From assembly GCF_011308835.1 (NCBI RefSeq), contig NZ_JAAOHY010000006.1:62001-126000 (forward strand): a stretch of DNA of 64,000 nt. The letters run 5' to 3'. A program made the position numbers and the translations under genes. The stretch is from Paracoccus xiamenensis (lineage in GTDB: Bacteria; Pseudomonadota; Alphaproteobacteria; Rhodobacterales; Rhodobacteraceae). Shown here piece by piece: positions 56,077-64,000 of the stretch (positions within the stretch are counted from its first letter, which is position 1; each line of letters starts with the position of its first letter). A model generated the notes under the pieces. The model did not search any database. It had not been told where the DNA came from and saw nothing but the letters and a program-made list of their open reading frames with translations.

Positions 56077-56093
56077 AAAGCCGCGACCTGAAA
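56065..56093 (+). repeat. Tandem duplication at the 3' end of the VOC gene
   Basis: GCCGCGACCTGAAAA at 56065-56079 is followed at once by the same 14 bases at 56080-56093. The first copy includes the TGA stop of the second VOC half, so the duplication lies just outside the coding frame. Confidence 0.7.
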
Positions 56094-56099
56094 TTGGCG

Positions 56100-56127
56100 A
56101 AAAGGCGGGTCAGAGGTCCCGCCTTTT
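56100..56127 (+). terminator. Intrinsic terminator of the DoxX-VOC operon
   Basis: A perfect 10-bp stem AAAAGGCGGG/CCCGCCTTTT (56100-56109 with 56118-56127, loop TCAGAGGT) ends in four T. It lies 24 bases after the VOC gene. Confidence 0.88.
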
Positions 56128-56298
56128 CCCTTGGGCCGCGCGGGGATGACACCCGGAGTTTGCCCCCTCGGGCCGGCAAAAGACAGGCGCCTGCGCGGAA
56201 AATGCCGCGATCCGATGACGGCATGTTTTTCCAACGCCCGTTGACACGCCCCCTCTGCGCCCCCATGTTCCGGCCCCGAATCCGCCATGAGGTCCAAC

Positions 56299-59001
56299 AT
56301 GCCAGTCGTCGTTGTCGAATCGCCGGCCAAAGCCAAGACGATCAACAAATATCTGGGCGACGACTATACTGTTCTCGCGTCTTTCGGCCATGTTCGCGAC
56401 CTGCCGCCCAAGGACGGATCGGTCGATCCCGAAGCCGATTTCGACATGAAATGGGAGGTCGCGTCGGATTCGAAAAAGCACCTCAAGGCGATCAGGGACG
56501 CGCTGGCAAGCGATGACGCGCTGATCCTCGCCACCGACCCCGATCGCGAGGGCGAGGCGATCAGCTGGCACCTGCTGGAGGCGCTGGCGCCGGCGCTGAA
56601 GAAGGGAAAGCCGGTCAGCCGGGTCACCTTCAACGCCATCACCAAGAACGCCGTGACCGAGGCCATGGCCAACCCGCGTGAAATCGACCGCGATCTGGTC
56701 GATGCCTATCTGGCGCGTCGGGCGCTGGATTATCTGGTCGGCTTCAATCTGTCGCCGGTCCTGTGGCGCAAGCTGCCGGGTGCGAAATCGGCCGGCCGGG
56801 TGCAATCGGTGACCCTGCGCCTGATCGTCGAACGCGAGATGGAGATCGAGGCTTTCAAGCCGCGCGAATACTGGTCCGTCCATGCGCGCCTAGCGACGCC
56901 TTCGGGCGAAGAATATGACGCCACGCTGGTCAGCCTTGCCGGTGACAAGCTGGACCGTTTCGACATCCCGACCGCCGAAAAGGCGCGTCTGGCGCTGTCG
57001 GCCATCGACGCGCGCGATCTGGTCGTCACCAGCGTCGCCTCGAAACCTGCCAGCCGGAACCCCTGGCCGCCTTTCATGACCTCGACCCTGCAACAGGAAG
57101 CCAGTCGCAAGCTGGGCATGGGCGCGCGCGCCTGCATGTCCACCGCGCAGCGCCTGTATGAGGCCGGGCTGATCACCTATATGCGGACCGACGGCATCGA
57201 CATGGCGCCCGAGGCGGTGATGTCCGCCCGCGACGTCATCAAGTCGCGCTTCGGCGAGAATTACCTGCCGAAATCGCCGCGCATGTACAAGAACAAGGCC
57301 AAGAACGCGCAGGAAGCCCACGAATGTATCCGCCCGACGGATATGTCGCTGTCGCCTGACAAGCTGCGGACCTCGGAAAAGGATCAGCGCGCGCTGTATG
57401 ATCTGATCTGGAAACGGACGCTGGCCAGCCAGATGGAAGCCGCGCGGATGGAACGCACCACGGTCGAGATCGGCAGTGCCGATGGCCAGGTCGGGCTGCG
57501 CGCCAATGGTCAGGTGATGCTGTTCGACGGCTTTCTGGCCGTCTACGATCAGGGCCGCGACGATGATGATGGTGAAGACAGCGCCCGCCTGCCGCTGATC
57601 CACCAAGGCGAGGCCGCGCGCAAGGTTGCCGCTTTCGCCGCCGAGGAAGGCGTGCTGGTCGATGACCGCAGCACCGCCGCCGCGCGCCAGCATTTCACCC
57701 AGCCTCCGCCCCGCTATACCGAGGCGACGCTCGTCAAGCGGATGGAAGAACTGGGCATTGGCCGGCCGTCCACCTATGCCAGCATCGTGACCACGATTCA
57801 GGATCGCGAATATGTCCGCAAGGACAAGAACCGGCTGATCCCCGAAGACAAGGGCCGGCTGGTCACGGCCTTTCTGGTCAAGTATTTCCCGCGCTACGTC
57901 TCTTATGATTTCACCGCCAACATGGAGACGGAGCTGGACGATATCAGCTCGGGCAACCGCGCTTACCGCGAGGTTCTGCGGCGTTTCTGGCGCGATTTTT
58001 CCGAAGCGCTTTCCGGCACCACCGATCTGCGCATCGGTGAGGTGCTGACCGCGATTGACGACGCGCTGGCACCGCACCTTTATCCGCCGCGCGCCGATGG
58101 CGGCGATCCGCGTGAATGCCCGCTGTGCCATCAGGGGCGGTTGCACCTGAAAACCGCGCGCTCGGGTGGGGCCTTCATCGGCTGCGCGCGCTATCCCGAA
58201 TGCCGCTTTACCCGGCCGCTTTCCGCGCCCGGTGATGGCGAACCGACCGGTGACCGGGTGCTGGGCATTGACGCCGATGACGAGATCAGCGTGAAGAATG
58301 GCCGCTTCGGCCCCTATGTCCAACGCGGTGAAGCGACCGAGGAGGTGCCGAAACCGCCCCGCGCCAGCATCCCCAAGGGCTGGGACGTGGCAACGCTGGA
58401 TCTGGATCGTGCGGTGGCGCTGCTGGCCTTGCCGCGTCCGATCGGGCCGCACCCGGAAGATGGCGAGTTGGTCGAGGCCGGAATCGGGCGTTATGGCCCT
58501 TACGTCAAGCATGGCAGCAAATACGCCAACCTGCCCGATGTCGAGGAGGTCTTCACCGTCGGCATGAACCGTGCGGTCGAGGTGCTGGCCTCGAAACCCA
58601 CGCGGGGCCGTGGGGGGGCAACGGCGGCACCGTTGAAAGAGTTGGGCGACCACCCCGACGGCGGCAAGATCAGCGTGATGAACGGGCGCTATGGCCCCTA
58701 TGTGAAGTGGGAAAAGATCAACGCGACCCTGCCGCGTGATGTCGAGCCCGCCGATTTGACGCTGGATCGTGCGCTGGAACTGATCGCCGCCAAGGCCGCG
58801 AAATCGCCGAAAAAGGCTGCGACGAAAAAGGCTGCGGCGAAAAAGCCCGCTGCGAAGAAGGCCACGGCCAAGGCGGGCGAGGCCAAGGCCGCCAAGAAGC
58901 CGGCTGCCAAGAAGACCGCTGCCAAGAAGCCGGCCGCCAAAGCGACGGCGAAGAAGACGGCGACGAAAAAGGCGGCTTCGGACACGAAGGCGGACGAATA
59001 A
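56299..59001 (+). CDS. topA: DNA topoisomerase I
   Basis: This 900-residue type IA topoisomerase relaxes negative supercoils. It opens MPVVVVESPAKAKTINKYLG, with the Toprim motif ATDPDREGEAISWHL (78-92), the active Tyr294 in GLITYMRTDG and the region RYTEATLVKRMEELGIGRPSTYASI. One four-Cys zinc ribbon (CPLCHQGRLHL ... CARYPEC) is followed by repeated FGPYV-type modules (GRFGPYVQRG, GRYGPYVKHG, GRYGPYVKW). The last 90 residues are an Ala/Lys-rich tail with KKAA and KKPAAK repeats, like histone H1. The start at 56299 has GAGGT at good spacing; an ATG four codons upstream is less likely. Confidence 0.96.
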   Translation: MPVVVVESPAKAKTINKYLGDDYTVLASFGHVRDLPPKDGSVDPEADFDMKWEVASDSKKHLKAIRDALASDDALILATDPDREGEAISWHLLEALAPALKKGKPVSRVTFNAITKNAVTEAMANPREIDRDLVDAYLARRALDYLVGFNLSPVLWRKLPGAKSAGRVQSVTLRLIVEREMEIEAFKPREYWSVHARLATPSGEEYDATLVSLAGDKLDRFDIPTAEKARLALSAIDARDLVVTSVASKPASRNPWPPFMTSTLQQEASRKLGMGARACMSTAQRLYEAGLITYMRTDGIDMAPEAVMSARDVIKSRFGENYLPKSPRMYKNKAKNAQEAHECIRPTDMSLSPDKLRTSEKDQRALYDLIWKRTLASQMEAARMERTTVEIGSADGQVGLRANGQVMLFDGFLAVYDQGRDDDDGEDSARLPLIHQGEAARKVAAFAAEEGVLVDDRSTAAARQHFTQPPPRYTEATLVKRMEELGIGRPSTYASIVTTIQDREYVRKDKNRLIPEDKGRLVTAFLVKYFPRYVSYDFTANMETELDDISSGNRAYREVLRRFWRDFSEALSGTTDLRIGEVLTAIDDALAPHLYPPRADGGDPRECPLCHQGRLHLKTARSGGAFIGCARYPECRFTRPLSAPGDGEPTGDRVLGIDADDEISVKNGRFGPYVQRGEATEEVPKPPRASIPKGWDVATLDLDRAVALLALPRPIGPHPEDGELVEAGIGRYGPYVKHGSKYANLPDVEEVFTVGMNRAVEVLASKPTRGRGGATAAPLKELGDHPDGGKISVMNGRYGPYVKWEKINATLPRDVEPADLTLDRALELIAAKAAKSPKKAATKKAAAKKPAAKKATAKAGEAKAAKKPAAKKTAAKKPAAKATAKKTATKKAASDTKADE

Positions 59002-59009
59002 GGCCCGGT

Positions 59010-59034
59010 TCGGCGCGGATGATCTCTGCGCCGA
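59010..59034. terminator. Weak hairpin between topA and tetR
   Basis: A 7-bp stem TCGGCGC/GCGCCGA separates the two convergent genes. No T tract follows in either direction. Confidence 0.35.
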
Positions 59035-59035
59035 C

Positions 59036-59608
59036 CTATCCGGTGGCCGGGCGCAGCCCCTCGATCAAGCCCAGCAGGGCGGTGATATAGGGTTCTGCCG
59101 CCTGACCATCGGCGACGCGCAGGGCGGCGCGGTCGAAGCCGGCCGACAGGATTTCAGCCAGCACGGCAAGCTGCCCCGGATCCATGCCCGGCAGCGTCTC
59201 GGCCAGGCCCTGTCCCAGTTCCGCAGCACCGCTGGCCGCATCGATTCGCGCCATCTCGGCAACGCCCAGCACCGCTGGACCGTCGATCAGCAGGATCTGC
59301 GCCCGGCCCGGTGTTTCCATCACCGCGAACCAATGCCGCACGGCCCCTGCCATATCGCCTGCGGGCCAGTCCGCCAGCGCCGCGCCCACCGCCTCTGCCT
59401 CGGCGGTGACGACGGCTTGAAACAGCCCGGTCTTGTCCTTGAAATGATGGGTAATCGCGCCGCGCGTGACACCTGCCGCCTGCGCAATCTCGGGCGCGCC
59501 GACGCCGGCAAAGCCATGTCGGGCGAACAGCTCGCGCGCTGCCGAAACCAGCGATGACTGCGTCGCCTCGCGGCGCTCTGCCTGACTGCGGGTCGTTTTT
59601 TCTTGCAT
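59036..59608 (-). CDS. TetR-family transcriptional regulator
   Basis: This 190-residue repressor has an N-terminal helix-turn-helix: [45 protein letters not shown] (about 23-67), followed by a helical ligand domain. The ITHHFKDK version is a good TetR signature. The start ATG at 59606-59608 lies next to a perfect palindrome at 59609-59625, so the protein probably represses itself and the divergent VOC gene. The inducer is unknown. Confidence 0.9.
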   Translation of the reverse strand: MQEKTTRSQAERREATQSSLVSAARELFARHGFAGVGAPEIAQAAGVTRGAITHHFKDKTGLFQAVVTAEAEAVGAALADWPAGDMAGAVRHWFAVMETPGRAQILLIDGPAVLGVAEMARIDAASGAAELGQGLAETLPGMDPGQLAVLAEILSAGFDRAALRVADGQAAEPYITALLGLIEGLRPATG

Positions 59609-59625
59609 ACATACACCGTGTATGT
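59609..59625. promoter_or_regulatory. Palindromic operator 1 of the TetR-VOC locus
   Basis: ACATACAC-C-GTGTATGT is a perfect 8-1-8 palindrome that abuts the tetR start codon. Its ACATAC/GTATGT arms are shared with the second palindrome, as expected for one repressor binding both. Confidence 0.8.
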
Positions 59626-59629
59626 TTAT

Positions 59630-59652
59630 GTTACATACACCAAGTATGTAAC
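59630..59652. promoter_or_regulatory. Palindromic operator 2 of the TetR-VOC locus
   Basis: GTTACATAC-ACCAA-GTATGTAAC is a perfect 9-5-9 palindrome, centred about two helical turns from operator 1 and 22 bases before the VOC start. Confidence 0.8.
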
Positions 59653-59673
59653 ATTGCAGAACGGAGGCCAACC

Positions 59674-60123
59674 ATGAAATGCACCCAAGTCTATCCCGTC
59701 CTGATGAGCAGCGACGTCCCTGCGACCGCCGCCTATTTCAAGCGTCACCTCGGGTTTGTCCCGATGTTCGAAACCGACTGGTACGTGCATCTGCAAATGC
59801 CCGAGGATCCCGGCGTGAACCTGGCGATTCTTGATGGGCAGCACTACACCATTCCCGCGCAGGGCCGTGGCCGCGCCGCCGGCCTGCTGCTGAACTTCGA
59901 GGTCGAGGATGTCGACGCCGTACACGCCCGCCTGCTGGCCGAGGGGCTGACCCCGATCCAGCCGCTTCGCAGCGAGGATTTCGGGCAGCGCCATTTCATC
60001 CTGCAAGGCCCCGAAGGGGTGCTGATCGACATCATCACGCCGATCCCGCCAAGCGCCGAATTTGCCGGTGACTTTCACCCCGATGCGATGCCGGTCCAGA
60101 CCCCTTTTGCAGGCGCCGATTAA
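59674..60123 (+). CDS. VOC family protein (glyoxalase/bleomycin-resistance-like)
   Basis: This 149-residue single-module vicinal-oxygen-chelate protein starts [42 protein letters not shown] and has the second half [20 protein letters not shown] with the C-terminal [15 protein letters not shown]. Such proteins act as dimers in isomerase, dioxygenase or antibiotic-binding roles; the reaction here is unknown. GGAGG lies seven bases before the ATG. It is divergent from the TetR gene and lies behind two operators, so it is probably induced by a compound that releases TetR. Confidence 0.87.
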   Translation: MKCTQVYPVLMSSDVPATAAYFKRHLGFVPMFETDWYVHLQMPEDPGVNLAILDGQHYTIPAQGRGRAAGLLLNFEVEDVDAVHARLLAEGLTPIQPLRSEDFGQRHFILQGPEGVLIDIITPIPPSAEFAGDFHPDAMPVQTPFAGAD

Positions 60124-60159
60124 GGCGGTAACATCGTCCCAAGCCAGACAGGAGCCGCC

Positions 60160-60882
60160 ATGATCCGCGTGCGCGTCACCGGAACCGAAGGATCGACACC
60201 GCGGGAAACCGGGGCCGAAATGCTGGTGACGCCGGATCAGATCACCGGCACCATCGGCGGCGGGCGGATGGAGTATGACGTGGTGGCGCAAGCGCGGGCC
60301 ATGCTCGCCTCGGGAGAGGGGCGGGCGGTGATGACCATCGTGCTCGGCCCCGACACCGGCCAGTGCTGCGGCGGCCGTATGCAGGTGGTTCTGGAACGCG
60401 CCGCGCCGTCTGCCCCGGCCCCGCGCCCACAGGTTCTGATCTTCGGGGCCGGGCATGTGGGCCGCGCGCTGGCGCGGATCATGTCGAAACTGCCCTTCGA
60501 GGTGGCGCTGTATGACGACCGCAAGGCCGAACTGGCCAAGGCGCTGCAAACTCATGCCGTCCTGACCGCCTTGCCCGAGGCCGCGATCCGCGCCGCGCGT
60601 CCGGGCGCGGCCTTCGTCGTGCTGACCCACGATCACGCGCTGGATTTCATGCTGACCGCCGAGGCCCTGAAACGTGGCGATGCCGCCTATGTCGGCATGA
60701 TCGGCAGCGCCACCAAGCGGGCGCGTTTCAACCGCGACGCGCGGGCGCAGGGTATCGACCCCGCCGGGCTGACCTGCCCGATCGGCGCGGGCTTTTCCGC
60801 CGACAAGCGGCCCGAGCTGATCGCCGTCTTCACCGCCGCAGAAATCGCCGCCCGGCTGACTGCTAACGCTACCGTCGATTGA
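60160..60882 (+). CDS. xdhC: XdhC family protein (molybdenum-cofactor insertion chaperone)
   Basis: This 240-residue protein of the XdhC/CoxI family binds sulfurated molybdenum cofactor and inserts it into xanthine dehydrogenase-type enzymes. The N-terminal XdhC part has [33 protein letters not shown] and the Cys pair [10 protein letters not shown]. The C-terminal Rossmann part has [14 protein letters not shown] and [13 protein letters not shown]. The start has GGAG upstream. No xdhA or xdhB is adjacent, so its client enzyme must be elsewhere. The scoA start follows by about 50 bases. Confidence 0.87.
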   Translation: MIRVRVTGTEGSTPRETGAEMLVTPDQITGTIGGGRMEYDVVAQARAMLASGEGRAVMTIVLGPDTGQCCGGRMQVVLERAAPSAPAPRPQVLIFGAGHVGRALARIMSKLPFEVALYDDRKAELAKALQTHAVLTALPEAAIRAARPGAAFVVLTHDHALDFMLTAEALKRGDAAYVGMIGSATKRARFNRDARAQGIDPAGLTCPIGAGFSADKRPELIAVFTAAEIAARLTANATVD

Positions 60883-60932
60883 CACGGGGCCAGCCCGTTG
60901 CGACAAACTCGTCAACCAATTCGGAGGACGTG

Positions 60933-61637
60933 ATGAAGAAAGTCTACCCCGACGCGGATGCCGCGCTGGAAGGTCTGCTGTTTGACGGCATGCATATCGC
61001 GGCTGGCGGTTTCGGTCTTTCCGGCATTCCCGAACTGCTGATCGACGCGCTGGTGCGCAGCGGCGTCAAGGATCTGACCATCGCCAGCAACAATTGCGGC
61101 GTCGACGGGTTCGGCCTTGGCAAGCTGCTGGACACCAAGCAGATCAAGAAAATGCAGTCCTCATATGTCGGCGAAAACGCCGAGTTCATGCGCCAGTATC
61201 TCAGCGGCGAACTGGAACTGGAATTCAACCCGCAGGGCACGCTGGCCGAACGCATGCGCGCCGGCGGCGCGGGCATCCCCGGTTTCTACACCAAGACCGG
61301 CGTCGGGACCGTGATCGCCGAGGGCAAGGAAGTGAAGCAGTTTGGCGGCGAGGATTATATCCTTGAAGAGGGCATCTTCGCCGACCTCTCCATCGTCAAG
61401 GCCTGGAAGGCCGACGACACCGGCAACCTGATCTTCCGCAAGACCGCCCGCAACTTCAACCCGCCCGCCGCCATGTGCGGCAAGGTCTGCGTGGCCGAGG
61501 TCGAGGAAATCGTGCCGCGCGGCAGCATCGACCCCGACCATATCCACCTGCCGGGCATCTATGTCCACCGGATCATCCAGGGACCGCACGAAAAGCGCAT
61601 CGAACAGCGCACCACCCGCAAGCGTGAGGAGGCCTGA
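60933..61637 (+). CDS. scoA: 3-oxoacid CoA-transferase subunit A
   Basis: This 234-residue alpha subunit of succinyl-CoA:3-ketoacid CoA transferase moves CoA from succinyl-CoA to acetoacetate. It has the glycine loop [42 protein letters not shown] and [16 protein letters not shown]. The start MKKVYPDAD at 60933 has GGAGG upstream. It is followed two bases later by scoB. The pair acts in ketone-body or polyhydroxybutyrate-derived acetoacetate use. Confidence 0.95.
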   Translation: MKKVYPDADAALEGLLFDGMHIAAGGFGLSGIPELLIDALVRSGVKDLTIASNNCGVDGFGLGKLLDTKQIKKMQSSYVGENAEFMRQYLSGELELEFNPQGTLAERMRAGGAGIPGFYTKTGVGTVIAEGKEVKQFGGEDYILEEGIFADLSIVKAWKADDTGNLIFRKTARNFNPPAAMCGKVCVAEVEEIVPRGSIDPDHIHLPGIYVHRIIQGPHEKRIEQRTTRKREEA

Positions 61638-61639
61638 GC

Positions 61640-62266
61640 ATGGCTGGCTGGGACCGCAACCAAATGGCCGCCCGCGCGGCCGAGGAACTGGAAGACGGCA
61701 TGTATGTGAACCTCGGTATCGGGATCCCGACGCTGGTCGCGAACTATGTCGGCGACAAGGATATCACGCTGCAATCGGAAAACGGCATGCTCGGCATGGG
61801 GCCTTTCCCCTATGAAGGCGAGGAAGACCCCGATCTGATCAATGCCGGCAAGCAGACGATCACCGAATTGTCGCGCACCTCTTATTTCGACAGCGCCACC
61901 AGCTTCGGCATGATCCGCGGCGGCAAGATCGCCGCCGCGATCCTGGGCGCGATGGAGGTTGCCGAAAACGGCGATCTGGCGAACTGGATGATTCCCGGCA
62001 AGCTGATCAAGGGCATGGGCGGCGCCATGGATCTGGTCGCGGGCGTCGGCCGCGTCGTCGTGGTGATGGATCACACCAACAAGCACGGCGAATCGAAGGT
62101 GCTGAAAGAATGCACCCTGCCGCTGACTGGCCGGGGCGTCGTGGACCGCATCATCACCAATCTGGGCGTGCTGGACGTGGTGCCGGGCGGGCTGAAGATC
62201 GTGGAACTGGCCGATGGCGTGACCGAGGAAGAGTTCCGCGCCGCGACCGAGGCCACGCTGGTCTGA
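61640..62266 (+). CDS. scoB: 3-oxoacid CoA-transferase subunit B
   Basis: This 208-residue beta subunit carries the catalytic Glu47 in the motif SENGMLGMGP that forms the CoA thioester. It starts MAGWDRNQMAARAAEELEDG with GIGIPTLVANYV, and later has GGAMDLVAGVGRVVVVMDH and LTGRGVVDRIITNLGVLDV. It starts two bases after scoA. A terminator at 62290-62315 ends the operon. Confidence 0.95.
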   Translation: MAGWDRNQMAARAAEELEDGMYVNLGIGIPTLVANYVGDKDITLQSENGMLGMGPFPYEGEEDPDLINAGKQTITELSRTSYFDSATSFGMIRGGKIAAAILGAMEVAENGDLANWMIPGKLIKGMGGAMDLVAGVGRVVVVMDHTNKHGESKVLKECTLPLTGRGVVDRIITNLGVLDVVPGGLKIVELADGVTEEEFRAATEATLV

Positions 62267-62289
62267 CCCCTCGACATGGGATTACCGTA

Positions 62290-62315
62290 AAAAGGGGGCC
62301 AATCGGCCCCCTTTT
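62290..62315. terminator. Intrinsic terminator of scoAB
   Basis: A perfect 11-bp stem AAAAGGGGGCC/GGCCCCCTTTT with loop AATC starts 24 bases after the scoB stop. The A and T runs make it symmetrical. Confidence 0.9.
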
Positions 62316-62443
62316 CTGCTGAAAAATAGCATTATTTCCTGAAGGTTGTGCAGATCGCGCAGGACTGTTTCGACTTGCGCGCGCCCCCATTGCCCTTGCG
62401 CGCAGGCGGACATAGTCAGACCCGCCCGCCGCCGGAGGTATTC

Positions 62444-63592
62444 ATGCGCGCCATCGCTCATTTGCTGGGATTACTGCACATCCGGTCGCTGGGGCCGGTG
62501 GCCTCGGTTCCCGCGGCCGAGGCGCTGCGGGCGGGCTTTGGCGCGTTTCTGGGCCTTTTGATCACCGCAGGCGTGGCCTTCGCATTGTCGCCGGACCGCT
62601 GGCTGGCGCTGTATCTGATTGCGCCGTTCGGGGCGACGGCGGTGCTGGTCTTTGCCGCGCCGAACAGCCCGCTGGCGCAGCCCTGGCCGGCCATCGTGGG
62701 GAATACCGTTTCGGCGCTGGTGGCGATCACGCTGTGCCGGCTGGTGCCGCAGCCACTGCTGGCGGTGCCGCTTGCCGTCGGGCTGGCGATTTTGGCCATG
62801 GCAGCGCTGCGCGCGACCCATCCGCCGGGCGGGGCGGTGGCGATGACTGTTGCGCTGGGTGCCGAACGCATCCTGCCCCATGGCATGGGCTTCGCGCTGA
62901 TGCCGGTGGCGGTGGGGACGCTGACACTTGTGATCGCGGCGGCGATCTATGCCAGTTTGACCGGCCGGCGCTATCCCTTCCGCCAGTTTGGCGAGCTGAA
63001 CCCGCAAGGCACCCATGACCCCGCACCGGTCGAGCGGCTGGGCCTGACCGAGGCCGAGCTGACCGATATCCTGTCACGCTATCGCCAATCGCTGAACCTT
63101 GGCGTTGAGGATCTGGCCCGGCTGATCGGCGCGGCAGAGATGCAGGCTGCCAGCCATATGACCGGCCCCCAGACCGCCAGTGCGATCATGTCGCGCGACC
63201 TGGTCACCGTGGCCCCCGACACCCCCATGTCCGAGATTGCGGCCCTGTTCCTGCGCCACGGCTTTACCTCGCTGCCGGTGGTCGGCCCCGAGGATTGCTT
63301 TATGGGCGTGATCTTTCAGTTGCAGATCATCGCCGCCGCTTGTCCCGACCACGAGCTGACCGCAGGCCATCCGCCGCCGCTGGCAGTCTCGGGCGCCGCT
63401 GTCGCCACCGAGATCATGGATCCCAACCCCGGCAGCGCCGGCCCGGACACGCCCATCGCTGCGCTGTTGCCGCAATTGGCGGGGGGGATGGATGCGGTAC
63501 CGATACTGGACGGGGGCCGTATCGTCGGCGTGGTCACCCAGACCGACCTGATCGCGGCGCTGGCGCGCCAAAGCCTGCGTGCGGACGACTAG
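62444..63592 (+). CDS. HPP family membrane protein with C-terminal CBS pair
   Basis: This 382-residue protein has an N-terminal HPP transmembrane domain of about five helices (residues 20-175). The name-giving motif is visible as ATHPPGGAVAM, with LIAPFGATAVLVFAAPNSPLAQPWP before it. A linker precedes two CBS domains (about 245-380; SAIMSRDLVTVAPDTPMSEIAALFLRHGFTSLPVV and AGGMDAVPILDGGRIVGVVTQTDLIAAL). CBS pairs usually bind adenine nucleotides and gate a transporter. HPP proteins have been linked to nitrite transport in plants; the substrate here is unknown. GGAGG precedes the ATG at 62444. Confidence 0.88.
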   Translation: MRAIAHLLGLLHIRSLGPVASVPAAEALRAGFGAFLGLLITAGVAFALSPDRWLALYLIAPFGATAVLVFAAPNSPLAQPWPAIVGNTVSALVAITLCRLVPQPLLAVPLAVGLAILAMAALRATHPPGGAVAMTVALGAERILPHGMGFALMPVAVGTLTLVIAAAIYASLTGRRYPFRQFGELNPQGTHDPAPVERLGLTEAELTDILSRYRQSLNLGVEDLARLIGAAEMQAASHMTGPQTASAIMSRDLVTVAPDTPMSEIAALFLRHGFTSLPVVGPEDCFMGVIFQLQIIAAACPDHELTAGHPPPLAVSGAAVATEIMDPNPGSAGPDTPIAALLPQLAGGMDAVPILDGGRIVGVVTQTDLIAALARQSLRADD

Positions 63593-64000
63593 GGCCTGAA
63601 GCCGGCCTCGGTCACGATCAGGTCGAGTGCTGCGTCATGGGGCTGGGGATAGATGGTCGGCAGCCGCCCCGATTCCAGCCCGATGCCGACGGCATAAGGG
63701 CGCGGGCGCAGCGCCGCCAGCGTGCGGTCGTAAAACCCGCCGCCATAGCCCAGCCGGAAACGCCCGGCGTCCCAGCCCACCGTCGGCGCCAGCACGATCT
63801 GCGGCAGAACCTGCGCCGTGGTCGCGGGTTCGGGGATATTCCAGCGGCCGGGGCGCATCTGGGCGTCGGGGGACCATGGCCGGAACACCAGCGGCTGATC
63901 GGGGGCCGTGACCACGGGCAGGGCGATCCGCAAGCCCGCCGCCGACTGTCGCGCCATCCAGGGCCGCAGGTCGGGCTCGCCCCTGATCGGCCAATATGCG
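63589..64000 (-). CDS. 5-formyltetrahydrofolate cyclo-ligase, partial
   Basis: The last 137 or so codons of a gene that runs off the right edge. The visible part starts in YWPIRGEPDLRP and contains VFRPWSPD, then the family motif RLGYGGGFYDRTLAALRP and the C-terminal PHDAALDLIVTEAGF. The enzyme makes 5,10-methenyl-THF from 5-formyl-THF using ATP. The true start lies outside the window; a Met at 63957 is internal. Its stop overlaps the HPP-CBS gene stop by four bases. Confidence 0.9.
   Translation of the reverse strand, partial: AYWPIRGEPDLRPWMARQSAAGLRIALPVVTAPDQPLVFRPWSPDAQMRPGRWNIPEPATTAQVLPQIVLAPTVGWDAGRFRLGYGGGFYDRTLAALRPRPYAVGIGLESGRLPTIYPQPHDAALDLIVTEAGFRP

Noticed and set aside
56287..56298. 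An earlier ATG for topA
   Set aside because: The GAGGT box lies between this ATG and the next, and family proteins start at MPVVVVESPAK.
1..64000. CRISPR arrays, insertion sequences or prophage genes
   Set aside because: No regularly spaced direct repeats, no transposase or integrase motifs and no phage structural genes were seen on either strand.

Overview
The window looks like a chromosomal segment of a denitrifying alphaproteobacterium of the family Rhodobacteraceae, most likely Paracoccus or a close relative. The reasons are the F1-ATPase zeta inhibitor gene at the left edge, a complete nosCRZDFYLX operon that includes the Paracoccus-type nosC, the Rhodobacterales-style order PBP activator / rsmI / yraN / gshB, high G+C codon use and dense ATGA-type gene overlaps. 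This assignment is inferred from gene content and family knowledge; no search was run. There is no phage, insertion sequence, CRISPR array or rRNA operon. One tRNA gene, Arg(CCG), is present.

Layout. 1-6.1 kb: ATPase zeta subunit, acetyltransferase, small lipoprotein, UbiH-type monooxygenase with a small membrane protein, pyrimidine 5'-nucleotidase, GntR regulator with an AlkA-type glycosylase, and an unrecognised 344-residue gene of lower G+C. 6.1-18.5 kb: an OmpA-family protein with a duplicated cysteine module, glutaryl-CoA dehydrogenase, ferredoxin-NADP reductase, an Rrf2/IscR-like regulator divergent from an alpha/beta hydrolase, an HD phosphohydrolase, isocitrate dehydrogenase, PurQ, and a DctB/DctD two-component pair whose regulator lacks the sigma-54 contact motif. 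18.5-33 kb: RNase E, CcdA, MurJ, GlnD, PBP activator, RsmI, YraN, GshB and the YifB/ComM ATPase. 32.7-41.6 kb: coaBC runs directly into a suf operon (cysteine desulfurase, sufB, a 59-residue membrane protein, a YbjQ protein, sufC, sufD, two membrane proteins, sufS), followed by tRNA-Arg. 41.7-52.6 kb: panB/panC, then the nos operon. 52.6-64 kb: an MFS transporter; a LysR-DoxX-VOC (catDE-like) locus whose VOC gene has an in-frame stop; topA; a TetR-VOC pair with two clear palindromic operators; an orphan xdhC; 3-oxoacid CoA-transferase scoAB; an HPP-CBS membrane protein; and a 5-formyltetrahydrofolate cyclo-ligase cut by the right edge.

How the genes work together. nosZ with its maturation and electron-transfer genes reduces N2O to N2. 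NosZ needs copper (NosL, NosDFY) and NosR needs covalently bound FMN (NosX). The suf operon supplies Fe-S clusters, needed for example by the two ferredoxin-type centres of NosR. gcdH and scoAB belong to acyl-CoA and ketone-body metabolism, icd to the TCA cycle. panB, panC and coaBC are three steps of CoA synthesis that happen to lie in one 10-kb stretch but in separate operons.

No wholly new defence or mobile system is evident. The least-explained items are the duplicated Cys-x7-Cys module in the OmpA protein, the DctD protein without GAFTGA, the small membrane proteins embedded in the suf operon, the catE-like gene broken by one codon, the twin operators at the TetR-VOC locus and the unrecognised gene at 4.9-5.9 kb.
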